From assembly GCA_965219855.1 (NCBI GenBank), contig CBDCOR010000012.1:992001-1056000 (forward strand): a stretch of DNA of 64,000 nucleotides. Direction: 5' to 3'. Position numbers and translations under genes: made by a program. Positions 45,986 to 54,803 of this stretch are shown here, one piece after another. Position 1 is the first letter of the stretch, and each line of letters opens with the position of its first letter. A model generated the notes under the pieces. That model was not told the DNA's origin and did no database searches. It was given only the letters and a program-made list of their open reading frames with translations. This DNA is from CAUZIZ01 sp965219855 (GTDB lineage Bacteria; Acidobacteriota; UBA6911; RPQK01; JAJDTT01).

Positions 45986-46855
45986 TCAACAGCCCAGGTA
46001 GATGTGCGGCGCACGATAGTAGGGGATGACGTTGTTGGTATAGAGCTCCTCGTCTGGCGCGCCGGGATACTCCAACCACTCCCCTTTCGTCCAGTGGATG
46101 AAATCCTCCGAGGTGGCGGTCTTGATGTCGCGAAAGCTGCCGGGACCAGAACCGGAGGAACCATCCGACCTCCTGAAATCTCGATAGTAGGCTCGGTACA
46201 GCCCCTGCTCCGCGTCCCAGAAGGCCAGGTTGTGACTGTCGAAGGCGCCATCGGTCAAGACCGGTTCGTCACCGATGGCGGACCAATGTATGCCGTCGGG
46301 CGACTTGGCGGCCATCAGACCACCCTTGCCAATATAGAAGGCCTTGTAACGGGCATCCGGAGGACAATCGGGGTTGGTATCCTTGAAAGAGCCCCAGCCG
46401 TCCAGCTTTTCACTGGCCCACAAGATGTTGTTCTGCTTGGAGCCGTTGAACTCCAACAGCCCCAACTCCGGCCTGACCCAGCTCTTGCCGTCTCTGCTCT
46501 CGGCATAGGCGATCAGGATGTCGTGGACCGGAATACCGGAGGGCTCGAGGCCCCAGGCCTCGTAGTACATGCGGTAAATGTCCCCATCGCGGAAGATCGA
46601 GTAGTAGCTACAGGCGTTGCCCTCCCAGAGCTTGTCATGATGCATCACGATCTCTTTGGGCACGGGAGTATGCAGCTTGAGCCGCAGCCCGGACATGTCC
46701 TGGATCAGATGGGTGTCGACGAACAGCTCACGCTTCGAGCCGATGTCCAGGGTCGATACCTCCTGTCCGTAAGACGTTCCGAGCAGGGGGAAGATCAGGG
46801 CCAAACCCCTCAGTCCCTTGACCCATACGCGCCTAACCTGACTGCCTGCACTCAT
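45986..46855 (-). pseudogene. Secreted beta-propeller protein, paralogue 3, C-terminally truncated
   Basis: The first 289 residues of the family are present: a signal peptide (VKGLRGLALIFPLLGTSYGQ), IGSKRELFVDTHLIQDMSGL, AYAESRDGKSWVRPELGLLE, DTNPDCPPDARYKAF, KSPDGIHWSAIGDEPVL and YPGAPDEELYTNNVIPYYRA. It then stops (GC, stop), while paralogue 4 continues for another about 230 residues. It is closest to paralogue 4. The rest of the gene is not seen downstream, where the toxin-antitoxin pair follows. Confidence 0.78.
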
Positions 46856-47028
46856 GTCTGTTACCCCTCTTTCCGAAGACTGGAGACCGTAAACTGCGAC
46901 ATCCGAAGCGCTATACTTGAACCTGGAGCCGGTGGGAACGGATGCGACCCCGACCCCTTTCGATCGCCCAGTGGGTGTGGCGAGCATCTCGCCGCCGTCC
47001 AAGTGCAGTAGGGAGGACCTGACCAAGT

Positions 47029-47225
47029 TTAACCCGCATTTCTCATCGCTGGTCTACTGCGACGCCGCAATCATCCGTCCTAGCTGTGTTATGCTCGGTC
47101 GGCCTCCTCGACGTACTGTACAAGTACGACTGCGGCGGCTAGCCACGAGTGGTCTCGGTCGCAAGCCTTGCCAGGACGGCCCTTGCGGCGCCTCGCTACG
47201 ACAAGCGATGAGAAATCCGGGTTAA
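47029..47225. mobile_element. MITE-like foldback element (197 bp)
   Basis: The two ends are long imperfect inverted repeats. Left is TTAACCCGCATTTCTCATCG, continuing CTGGTC-TACTGCGACGCCGC. Right, inverted, is TTAACCCGGATTTCTCATCG, continuing CTTGTCGTAGCGAGGCGCCG. The centre holds GTACTGTACAAGTAC-like dyads. It has no coding capacity. One end of the same family is present at 3669-3693 inside the GltS fragment. Confidence 0.78.
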
Positions 47226-47229
47226 GGTT

Positions 47230-47720
47230 CTGCTCCATGGTCGAATAGGCGGCCACCTTCATCGACGGGGCATTGCCCAGACCTTCGTCTCCTCGATCAT
47301 GCGCCACTGGTCGTCGGAAAAATCGACGACTCGCACGTACAGTCAGATGTCCTCCCCTTTACGGTGGCAGCGAGCCGTCAGCAGAATGTCGTCGGCCCAG
47401 TATATCAGGTTGGAAGCTTGCCTCCAGACGCCGGTCACCGACACGAATCGGTCTAGCTTCCCGCGGGCAAGACCGAGGCCAGTGGGGCAGCGACTCAACC
47501 GTCCGGTGCCCTGGGCACCATAGACGGCGGTAGTCTCATGGTTATAGTCGACCTTGGGGCTTTTCCGGCTCGACTCCATCGGAGCTGGTGGCGTACAACG
47601 GTACATACTGGCCCTCGAAATAGTCCGCTGAGTCAGCCAGATACCCTGCGCCACGGCTTCGCCCGCATCCACTGTCCCGGCTGTGAGCACGAGTACCTGC
47701 GCTCCCTTCTCCTGCAAGAC
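47230..47720 (-). pseudogene. Sialidase-like remnant with several frameshifts
   Basis: Readable pieces in different frames are DSADYFEGQYVPLYATSSDG, RFVSVTGVWRQASNLIYWAD, DILLTARCHRKGED and DFSDDQWR. The last ones resemble the C-terminal part of secreted sialidase-family proteins (DILVTARH…VIDFSGDEWR is the usual pattern). It ends at the foldback element. The assignment is tentative. Confidence 0.4.
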
Positions 47721-47792
47721 GAGGTACTTCTGCCCAACGGATGATGGTATTACCCACGCGGCAGGTACAAAGTGGCGAGTCGGGTGATGAGG

Positions 47793-48923
47793 TTAACGAG
47801 AGCATCGGGATGCATCGACCGGCCAGGTGCTCATACCCTCTTTGTTCAAAACTACATATTCTCTTGCTAGATTGGCCACCGGACAGGCGTGATTGGGAAT
47901 AATACGCACCTGCGACCCGATCGGGAGATCGTCCGGGCCACGTCCCAGTATGCCATGTTCCTCGGATACTTTTTCAACGATCATCGCATAGTCGGGATCC
48001 GGAAAGTGGTCTACCGGATAGGCTCTGCCGAAACCCCGTGTCCCGGTCATGCCATGCACACCCGCATCAGACGTCAGCGTCTTTGAACCGGAGTTGGTGA
48101 TGAGATAGGTATCGTTTTTACTGATAACGGTGGCGAGCACGCTGAGTGAAACATCTTCCACGCGTGCAACACCCGCATTTATCGGCAACATATCGAGAAA
48201 GACGTAATTCCCTGGACGTATTTCGGTAATGCCCTCGAATGAGCCGGCTCCCAGTACGGCTGGTGTCGCTCCAACCGAGATTTCCGGTACCGGGATGCCC
48301 TGCCCCATCAATGTTTCCCGGACTCTGAGCATGACCTGCCTTTCCTGTTCGGCAATCTCGCCGACCGCTTCTCTTGATTGGGCGGCATAAGCGTGGCCGG
48401 CGTGAGAGAGAATGCCCCGAAAATCGAGATCGGAGGCTTCATGAATGCGTTTCGCAAGGGGAATGAGTTCTTTATCATCTTCCTGAAGGCCGCAGCGGTG
48501 TAAACCCACATCGACTTTTATGAAAATACCCACCGGACCAGACGCCGCGGAACATCCTGCGGAAATAACCTCATAGCCCGCCTGTGAATCTACTACGATT
48601 CGAATCTCTTCAGCAGATGAAGCTGAAGAGAACAACCGTGTGAGTGTTTTGGGTGAGATAACCGGTCTTGCGACGGTTATGGATTTGAACCCGCCCGCTA
48701 AGAAGACACAAGCCTCATCCACCGTTGCTACCGTGATGCCACTCGCGCCTCGGGCAATCTGGCGTCTTCCGATTTCCAGTGATTTATGTGTCTTTACATG
48801 AGGACGGAGTTTGACACCCTCCTGATCGGCCAGTTGCTGCATCGCATTCAGATTGGCATCTAATTTGGCCTGATCGAGGATTACGGCCGGTGTTTCGATT
48901 TGGGTGATTGAGGATTGTGACAT
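47793..48923 (-). CDS. D-serine dehydratase-like / D-threonine aldolase-like PLP enzyme
   Basis: The protein has 376 residues starting MSQSSITQIETPAVILDQAK. It belongs to the fold-type III (alanine racemase-like N-terminal) PLP family. The PLP Lys lies in LRPHVKTHKSLE, GIFIKVDVGLHRCG follows, and the metal site His/Cys lies near the C-terminus in IIPNHACPVANLA. The H-x-C pair is typical of D-serine dehydratase (DSD1) and D-threonine aldolase. It would act on a D-amino or hydroxyamino acid in the cytoplasm; the exact substrate is not decidable. It follows a hydroxyacid dehydrogenase remnant by about 10 bases, which suggests an ancestral catabolic operon. The gene looks complete. Confidence 0.82.
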   Translation of the reverse strand: MSQSSITQIETPAVILDQAKLDANLNAMQQLADQEGVKLRPHVKTHKSLEIGRRQIARGASGITVATVDEACVFLAGGFKSITVARPVISPKTLTRLFSSASSAEEIRIVVDSQAGYEVISAGCSAASGPVGIFIKVDVGLHRCGLQEDDKELIPLAKRIHEASDLDFRGILSHAGHAYAAQSREAVGEIAEQERQVMLRVRETLMGQGIPVPEISVGATPAVLGAGSFEGITEIRPGNYVFLDMLPINAGVARVEDVSLSVLATVISKNDTYLITNSGSKTLTSDAGVHGMTGTRGFGRAYPVDHFPDPDYAMIVEKVSEEHGILGRGPDDLPIGSQVRIIPNHACPVANLAREYVVLNKEGMSTWPVDASRCSR

Positions 48924-48933
48924 ATGATCACCG

Positions 48934-49205
48934 TCAGATATCCACACCGGATCGCTGCGTATAATCCCGGGTGATTTCGTTCATATCGTCTTCGCCCCAG
49001 TCACCATCATCTCGGAACCGGGTTATAATCGCTCCACTCGTCTCCCCTAATTCTACGGGGACGCCGAGTTCCCTGGCCAGGGAAACAGCCAGATTCATGT
49101 TCTTCACAGCGAGATCTGTGGTGGACCGCATGGATTCATTCTTAAGATATAATTTCATGGTTTGTCGCAAAATCATACTGTCACCAGTGCTTGGTTTTAC
49201 AACAT
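48934..49205 (-). pseudogene. Beta-hydroxyacid dehydrogenase (NAD-binding), C-terminal fragment
   Basis: The fragment reads LKNESMRSTTDLAVKNMNLA then VSLARELGVPVELGETSGAI and ends DYTQRSGVDI. This matches the helical C-terminal domain of 3-hydroxyisobutyrate / 2-hydroxy-3-oxopropionate reductase relatives. The Rossmann domain is missing: the fragment meets the end of propeller paralogue 4 at about 49206. Confidence 0.65.
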
Positions 49206-49210
49206 CCAGC

Positions 49211-50749
49211 CTACGGGTCGCCGACCGCCTGTGATATGAAACGCAGGGAATAGATGTCTGCGTCACGGATCACGAATCGCAATCGAACCGGCCTCCCTGC
49301 AAGTTTCCCGACGTCCGTGCCCTTCTCCCGCCACCGCACGGCATACTCGAGTGAGTCCCCAAATATCTCCGTGCAGTTAGCCAATGAGTAACCTTCGATG
49401 GGCTTGCGCTCGGCGTCTTGAATCTCGACGCGGACGGATCCCCCAGCGGACGTCGCGAGGTTGAGGCTGAGTGTATCCCCACTGAAAGTGAGAGGCTTGG
49501 TGACAAACTCGCCTCCCTCCAGCGGAGCGAATACGGAGGCGAAGCCATCGATGCGCAGAGTGTATCGCCGCAGCCGCGATGTCACGCCGGTAAAGTAGCT
49601 CTCCGTCGCATACAAAGAGAGTTCGCGCGGCGAATCGTCGTCGGTCGAGTCCGTCTCCACTACCTGCCAAGCGATGTAGTTGTCACCGTACGACCAGTTG
49701 TGCCGGGTTCGCAGCCCGGGGCGAATGAAGGCCTCGTTCCAACGTTTGAAACTCAATCCGTCTCGACTCGTCATGAACAACGCGTCGGTGACGACACTGC
49801 CGTAACGAGGGACCATCTTGGCGCGTTCCTCGCGAAGACTGCGAGATGGCAGAAGACCTGTCGCATGAATCCAACCGCGATCGACGTAGCGAGATGGGAA
49901 ACCGATGAGAATGTGCTTGGCGCGGTAGTAGGGTTTGATCTGATTCGTGTAGAGCGCCTCCTCGGGTGACCCCGGATACTGGAGCCACTCGCGCTCGCTC
50001 CAATGGATGTAGTCATCTGACGTGGACAGCATTATGTCGCGGCGGCCTTCATCGAAATCACGGATGTAGGCACGGTACTTGCCGATGTTCGGATCCCAGA
50101 ATGCTGTGTTCTGGGTATCGAACGGATGACCCGTCATGACGGGTTTCTGGTCGTTGTAGAAGGACCAGTGAATCCCGTCGGGAGACTTGAGCACGTAGAG
50201 GCCAGGTGGATTGCGACCAAACCCCAGACCCTTGTATTTCTCGCCGTCCCGAGCCTCGGGATTCGTGTCCTTGAAGACCGAAAATTCATGACATTCGCTG
50301 CCGTTCATCTCCCCGAGCACGATGTTGTTGGCCTTCGACCCTTCGTACTCCACGAGTCCCAACTCTGGTTTCTCCCAGCTGATACCGTCCTTGCTTTCGG
50401 CATAGCAGATGACGAGCGGATGGCCCTTGTTGTCACCAATGGCGGTTTGCCAGCCATGGTAATACATGCGATACTGTCCGCCGTCTTTGTAATCCGGATC
50501 ATGGAACACGGTATGGTAGTTGCCCATATTCCCTTCCCAGGGCGCATCATGCACAAGAGCCAGCCCACGGCGGACAGGATGATGAAGGCGCTGCGTTGCA
50601 GCACCGGACAGCGAGTCGATCAGGTGATCATCCACCATCAACTCTCGCCGAGAGCCCATATCGATCGTCCTGGTTGCGGATGCTTCCGAGAACGCCGGAG
50701 TACCGACGATCATCAACACCACGATGAGTCCTGCGGGATTTGACATCAT
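49211..50749 (-). CDS. Secreted beta-propeller (GH32/43-like) protein, paralogue 4 (complete)
   Basis: The protein has 512 residues with a signal peptide (NPAGLIVVLMIVGTPAFSEA). It has MGSRRELMVDDHLIDSLSGA, AYAESKDGISWEKPELGLVE, DTNPEARDGEKYKGLGFG, KSPDGIHWSFYNDQKPVM, YPGSPEEALYTNQIKPYYRA, the linker TLRIDGFASVFAPLEGGEFV and the C-terminal sandwich ending RPVRLRFVIRDADIYSLRF. It is the best template for the family in this window and is intact. A secreted carbohydrate-related role is inferred from the fold only. Confidence 0.78.
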   Translation of the reverse strand: MMSNPAGLIVVLMIVGTPAFSEASATRTIDMGSRRELMVDDHLIDSLSGAATQRLHHPVRRGLALVHDAPWEGNMGNYHTVFHDPDYKDGGQYRMYYHGWQTAIGDNKGHPLVICYAESKDGISWEKPELGLVEYEGSKANNIVLGEMNGSECHEFSVFKDTNPEARDGEKYKGLGFGRNPPGLYVLKSPDGIHWSFYNDQKPVMTGHPFDTQNTAFWDPNIGKYRAYIRDFDEGRRDIMLSTSDDYIHWSEREWLQYPGSPEEALYTNQIKPYYRAKHILIGFPSRYVDRGWIHATGLLPSRSLREERAKMVPRYGSVVTDALFMTSRDGLSFKRWNEAFIRPGLRTRHNWSYGDNYIAWQVVETDSTDDDSPRELSLYATESYFTGVTSRLRRYTLRIDGFASVFAPLEGGEFVTKPLTFSGDTLSLNLATSAGGSVRVEIQDAERKPIEGYSLANCTEIFGDSLEYAVRWREKGTDVGKLAGRPVRLRFVIRDADIYSLRFISQAVGDP

Positions 50750-51481
50750 GATTCACCTGTCTCTCGAGTTATGGTGAAGGTAGGGCAGTTGTCGAGCCAC
50801 ACGATATGACTGACTATTCCGCATGGAAAGCGATCGCCCCTGCAAAGAGTTTCATTCTACCATTCTTGTCTCTTGTCGAAAGCTCTCCTGAGTTGACTCG
50901 GGTGTGTGGACAGGTGAGACTTTGTGAGAAAGGAGTCCACGACGGGGGCGCATTGCCACTTCGGGGGGCCGCTAAACACCAGACGATGAGCTGTCCAGGA
51001 TGGGGCGAGCCCACCGCGACAGGGTGGGTTTTTCAAAAGGAGGATCTTCGAGTGACACGGTGTGGGTTTAAGCAAGCGGCAGCGGGACTCCGGAGCCTAT
51101 TCGTGGGATTCGAGACGCTCTCAAGCAGCGGCCTTGCAGATGTTCGAGCATCGGGTCGGCTACCCAACAAGCCGCTGGAGCTACTGCTTCCTCACTGCCG
51201 CTTCTTACTAGCCCAGATGGCTCAAGCGCCACCCGTCCTCTCTCCTAGCGAGGCTGCCGTTTTGCAGTGTCCGCCATGTCAGGGACCGATGCAGACGGTG
51301 CAACGGCTCACGGCCTTAGAAATCCGACTGGCCGAAATCAGGCAGGTCTACCTTGTTGATACCTCAAGGCCCGCTTCGCATGACCCTTTCTGCATGTGTT
51401 TACCCACAAAGAGGCCTGAACTGTGCCTGGGCCTCACAAAAGTGCTGTTATCGAGAGTCAAAAACTCGGCTGATCGATCCA
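50750..51481. other. Region without an intact gene, possible transposase tail
   Basis: One plus-strand frame contains LQCPPCQGPMQTVQRLTALE after LSPSEAAVL. It is reminiscent of the zinc-type Cys pair and tail at the end of some transposase genes (IS91-like), but the rest of the frame is not convincing. No terminal repeats are seen. The first 60 bases are the upstream region of paralogue 4. Confidence 0.25.
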
Positions 51482-51827
51482 TTTGACCATGGATTCCTTG
51501 TCTGGGAAAAAGCGATCTGCGTTCTCGCCCCCCACCCGAGCGTTGTCAAAGCCGCCATGTTCTACAATCGCCGTGTATTCCTGCAAAGGGGGCATGTACC
51601 AAGGCCACTCGAAATCCTCGAAGTACCAGTGGAAGTGGGGGAGTTCCGCCTTCTTCTAGAATTTCTCGAAGCAAGGCTTGTTCAGGTGACTCTTCTGGCT
51701 CCAGGTGCCCGCCCGGGATGCAAAGCCTCCGATCATTGACGTGGACAACGAGCACTTTGCTACCAAGAAAGCAAAAACAATTGGCTGCAGTAACGGCTTC
51801 ACATGCGGTCGGGGATACGGCACCCAC
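51482..51827 (-). pseudogene. Nudix hydrolase, apparently frameshifted
   Basis: The frame from a GTG at 51827 shows a perfect Nudix box, GGHLEPEESPEQALLREILEEG (G-x5-E-x7-R-E-x2-E-E-x-G). After it the frame turns unlikely and ends at 51546. A second minus-strand frame (about 51482-51660) reads AELPHFHWYFEDFEWPWYMP and RFFPDKESMVKWIDQPSF, which looks coding and may be the shifted continuation. A single-base shift near 51662 would join them, but they could also be parts of two genes. Confidence 0.5.
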
Positions 51828-52021
51828 GTAAGCAGCACGCGACCCACAGGCCAGTCAGCCATCACCGAGCTTCTCGGTGATCTTGCAGTGGGAGATGCGT
51901 TGGCCTGTCATAGAGCCTCCAGGACCGCAAATGAGTCTGTCTAGACAATACAGATCCTTGACTGAACACCAATCTCAAGCGTCATAACCCACCGAACCCT
52001 GACTGCCTTGGATGACGTATA

Positions 52022-52246
52022 ATGTTCCAGATCCCGCTTGAGGCGATATCCGTGATGAGAGGCGTTCGATTCGAACTCGACGAAGAAGGTAGGGAAACCG
52101 TTGCCGTAATAGACCTCAAGGAGCACGCCGAGCTCTGGGAGGACTTCTACGACCGGCTATTGGCCGAGTCGCGTCGTGACGAACCACGGGAATCGCTCTC
52201 GGCAGTGAAGAAGAAGATCGGTCGTCGTCGCCTAGCGGATGGCTGA
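52022..52246 (+). CDS. Antitoxin of a RelE-type pair
   Basis: The product is up to 74 residues; a TATAAT at 52018-52023 overlaps the first ATG. A start at 52055 (MRGVRFELDEEGRETVAVID, with GAGG upstream) is therefore more likely than 52022, giving about 63 residues. The sequence is short and charged with a helical C-terminus (WEDFYDRLLAESRRDEPRES). It precedes and overlaps the toxin gene by 8 bases. Confidence 0.72.
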   Translation: MFQIPLEAISVMRGVRFELDEEGRETVAVIDLKEHAELWEDFYDRLLAESRRDEPRESLSAVKKKIGRRRLADG

Positions 52247-52499
52247 GTATTCCATTGTTTTTGCCCGCTCCGCCCGAAAAGAACTTGAGGGGCTCGATTA
52301 TTCAGCGGCAACGAGAATTCTGATCCGAGTTGAGCAGTTGGCCAATGAGCCTAGACCCCGAGGTGTTCGAAAGCTCCGTGGCGCTCAGACCCTGTGGCGA
52401 CTCCGTGTAGGCGAACACCGCATCGTCTACAGAATTGACGACACTCACCGCCTGGTCGATGTAATTGCTGTTCGCCACCGGAGAGATGCATACCGGTGA
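52239..52499 (+). CDS. RelE-type toxin (mRNA interferase-like)
   Basis: The protein of 86 residues matches RelE closely: MAEYSIVFARSARKELEGLD, VEQLANEPRPRGVRKLRG, LWRLRVGEHRIVYRIDDTHR and a last strand LVDVIAVRHRRDAYR. The basic residues in the GEHRIVY and HRRDAYR segments are those expected for ribosome-dependent mRNA cleavage. It is translated from within the end of the antitoxin gene. Confidence 0.88.
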   Translation: MAEYSIVFARSARKELEGLDYSAATRILIRVEQLANEPRPRGVRKLRGAQTLWRLRVGEHRIVYRIDDTHRLVDVIAVRHRRDAYR

Positions 52500-52936
52500 T
52501 CAACTTCTCAGGCCGCTGCAGTGCTGAGGCCTCCTTGCCTGGACTCTCCGTCCCGCTTCGCCTCAGGGCGAAGCCGAAACCTCATTTGCGAACGTAGCTT
52601 TGGTCTCCAGGCCGAAGTCCTATTGGTATTCCGAGCCTTTGGCTCGGGACGGCGGCCTGGAGACCACCGCTACGCCAGACCCGAAGTGTGCTCGTGAATG
52701 ATCCGGCGCGCTTGGGGGTGGAGCTGAAACTTCGAGGATTCGTCGTACCCCTCTACTCTCTGAACAGCGCGGCAAATGGCACCTTTCCCGCTACCAACAG
52801 AGTGATGTGTTCTGGTGGTCGGTCATGTTGATCCCTTTGTGAGGCAGGGTCTATAGTTGGGTCGTAGGTGAGTCCGAATGAAACTCCATGTAATTCTTGA
52901 ACCCATCCTGTCAAGGGATCTCATAGGGAGAAGTTA
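52500..52936. repeat. Intergenic region with a dispersed hairpin repeat
   Basis: The GGCCTGGAGACC-type hairpin unit lies at about 52593-52672 in the orientation opposite to the copies at 14268, 34482 and 38008. The rest holds no recognisable gene. A purine-rich GGGAGAAG precedes the next start. Confidence 0.65.
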
Positions 52937-53372
52937 ATGAAACAGCGTCACTTTTTCGGGCTTGGCCTGGCTATCGTTCTCTTGAACATCAGCCCCCTGG
53001 TTGCCGAGGAGAATGCTCCGGCATTGGTACCGATGGGGCAAGAGGCATTTCAGGTCCTGAAGCAGTTCTATGAATATGATCGGGACATACCTCTGGAAGC
53101 ACGAATCGTTGACAAGAAGGACAGGCCAACGGTCAATCTCGAGAAGATCGCTTTTCGTGGTGTCCGTGATGATCGGGTGCCTGCCTTACTGGCGATTCCC
53201 AAAACCGGGACACCCCCTTATCCCTGTGTCCTCTTGATGCACGGATTGGGAGGCTCCAAATACAACCGATATGGTCCCATGGTAGAGAAACTGCCGGCGG
53301 CTGGTTTCGCCGGATTGGCCCTCGATGCCCATGGAGGGCCTCATCTCGTCGACCGGACACAGCTAGCACATG
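52937..53372 (+). pseudogene. Alpha/beta hydrolase (dienelactone hydrolase-like), N-terminal fragment
   Basis: A signal peptide (GLGLAIVLLNISPLVAEEN) is followed by an alpha/beta-hydrolase start: RDDRVPALLAIPKTGTPPYP, CVLLMHGLGGSKYNRYGPMV and GFAGLALDAHGG. The HG of MHGLGG is the usual oxyanion region. The nucleophile Ser, Asp and His would follow but are missing, because the frame runs into a TPR fragment on the other strand at about 53373. Confidence 0.72.
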
Positions 53373-53374
53373 GG

Positions 53375-53899
53375 CTAACATGGCCAGAGAAACCGCGTGT
53401 TTCCACCCGTCAGCTCCGTGGCCCGCTGGAACTCGACGATGGCCTCTCTATACTTCCCCACTTGCACATAGGAGGCCCCCAGATAGAAATGGGCTCGTGA
53501 AAAGTGAGGATCCAACTCCAGAGTTTCCTGGTACACCTCGATAGCCCCGTTATAGTCTCCCTGGTAGTGAAGGATCGTTCCCACGTTCTTGTTGATGATC
53601 AAGGAGGTGGGGGCGAGTTCTAGAGCCAGTCTCTCTTCTCTGAGTGCGTCGTCGTGCCGCTCCATAGCCGTAAGGAACAACGCATACCAGTGATGAGACA
53701 TGGGGTATTTAGGGTTCAGCTCAATGGCTAGTTGGAACTGCCGCTCGGCCTCGTCCCAATCCCAGTCATAGAAGGCTCTAACGTGGGCCAAGGTAGTTTG
53801 GGCCTCCGCCAGCCGAGGGTTCAAGTCAAGCGCCCTCTGTGCCCGCTCCTTGGCCCGGGGAAGCACGTCTCCAGGTGCACAGATACCGTACTCTGCCAT
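53375..53899 (-). pseudogene. TPR-repeat protein fragment (kinase-tail type)
   Basis: About 160 residues hold four to five tetratricopeptide repeats, for example ALDLNPRLAEAQTTLAHVRA, AIELNPKYPMSHHWYALFLT, LALELAPTSLIINKNVGTIL and TLELDPHFSRAHFYLGASYV. Such arrays form the C-terminal halves of many acidobacterial Ser/Thr kinases. Both ends are cut: no kinase part precedes it, and the 3' end runs into the hydrolase fragment. Confidence 0.72.
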
Positions 53900-53904
53900 A
53901 CCCA

Positions 53905-53990
53905 GACGAATCTGTGCCCGTCTGGCGTCAGGTCATAAGAAGCGGGGCTAGCCGGGAGCCTGCCTCTGTCGTAGGACTCGTCAAAAAGGT
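53905..53990 (-). pseudogene. PD40-type fragment (very short)
   Basis: The minus strand reads YDRGRLPASPASYDLTPDGH then RFVWV, the standard last motif of PD40 propellers (YD-x-TPDGQRF). It is only about 25 residues long and lies between the TPR and acyl-carrier-like fragments. Confidence 0.4.
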
Positions 53991-53991
53991 C

Positions 53992-54234
53992 ATGGAGACG
54001 GAAGAGCACTTCGAACTCACGCTTCACGATGAAGATGCGGAGAAGATGGTGACGGTTGGTGATCTCCACACCTTCGTCTGGAAGAAGGTCCAGGCACGGA
54101 ACAGATGGACGGAGAAACAGTGCTCCGAGGAGGTGGGAGAGATCGTTGAGTGTGCCGTCGGGCTGGACGCGCGTGGCGATCCTCGCACTCGCGTATACGA
54201 GTCCGTATCATCTCGCGTATGTCAGGGTAACTAA
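53992..54234 (+). pseudogene. Acyl-carrier-protein-like fragment
   Basis: The frame reads METEEHFELTLHDEDAEKMV then TVGDLHTFVWKKVQARNRW. This matches the C-terminal half of ACP-type helical domains (…IPDEDAEKIVTVGDL…), followed by WTEKQCSEEVGEIVECAVGL, which looks like the start of a second such domain. No Asp-Ser-Leu attachment motif is visible. It is truncated on both sides. Confidence 0.5.
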
Positions 54235-54308
54235 CCCACCTCATTTCGACCTCCTTTGGCCTGATTCCACCCTTGTCCTAGAATCGAACCAAGAACCACA
54301 TTCCTATT

Positions 54309-54544
54309 AATTCCTGACCTTCGGCGGGACCGCGGCGGCGGTGAAGCTCTGGGATACGGCCGGTCAGGCACGGACGCTCTGGGAGACCGACTTCGGCGGT
54401 GTCTTCAGCCGCATGCGTGATGTCGAAGCCGGTGACATCTACGGTGACGGTACGGCCGCCATTGTGGTAGCCACACACGATCAGGGGGTCGTCGCCGTGC
54501 TGCGGCCGGTCACTTCCGCCGGCACCGGATACACCGATCTCTGA
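54309..54544 (+). pseudogene. FG-GAP/WD-type repeat protein, short fragment
   Basis: The frame reads FGGTAAAVKLWDTAGQARTL, DVEAGDIYGDGTAAIVVATH and DQGVVAVLRP, the pattern of secreted repeat proteins with D-x-x-G-D-G motifs. No start is present and it ends at a TGA at 54542. Confidence 0.5.
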
Positions 54545-54803
54545 GATGCATCACCAGCTTCTTGGCAAGAGCAAAGAAAGGAAGAAACGATGAGCCATGA
54601 AGCTCTATGGAAATCTGTGCAGTCCGGACCCATTGCTATGAGACTCGAGCCGAATATACTCCTCACTTGAGCGAGCTTCAATTGCCAGGTCTCTCCTGAG
54701 TTACGACGATGAATCTGACATATACGCCATCCATTGAGATTGCCCTTCTAGACCCAACAATCTAGTATTTGTAGGATAGACTCCTCTGCGGTTCTGGAGA
54801 TCC

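Noticed and set aside
54255..54310. tRNA-like sequence (AGAATCGAACCAAGAACC)
   Set aside because: A T-arm-like string is present but no acceptor, D or anticodon stems can be drawn around it.
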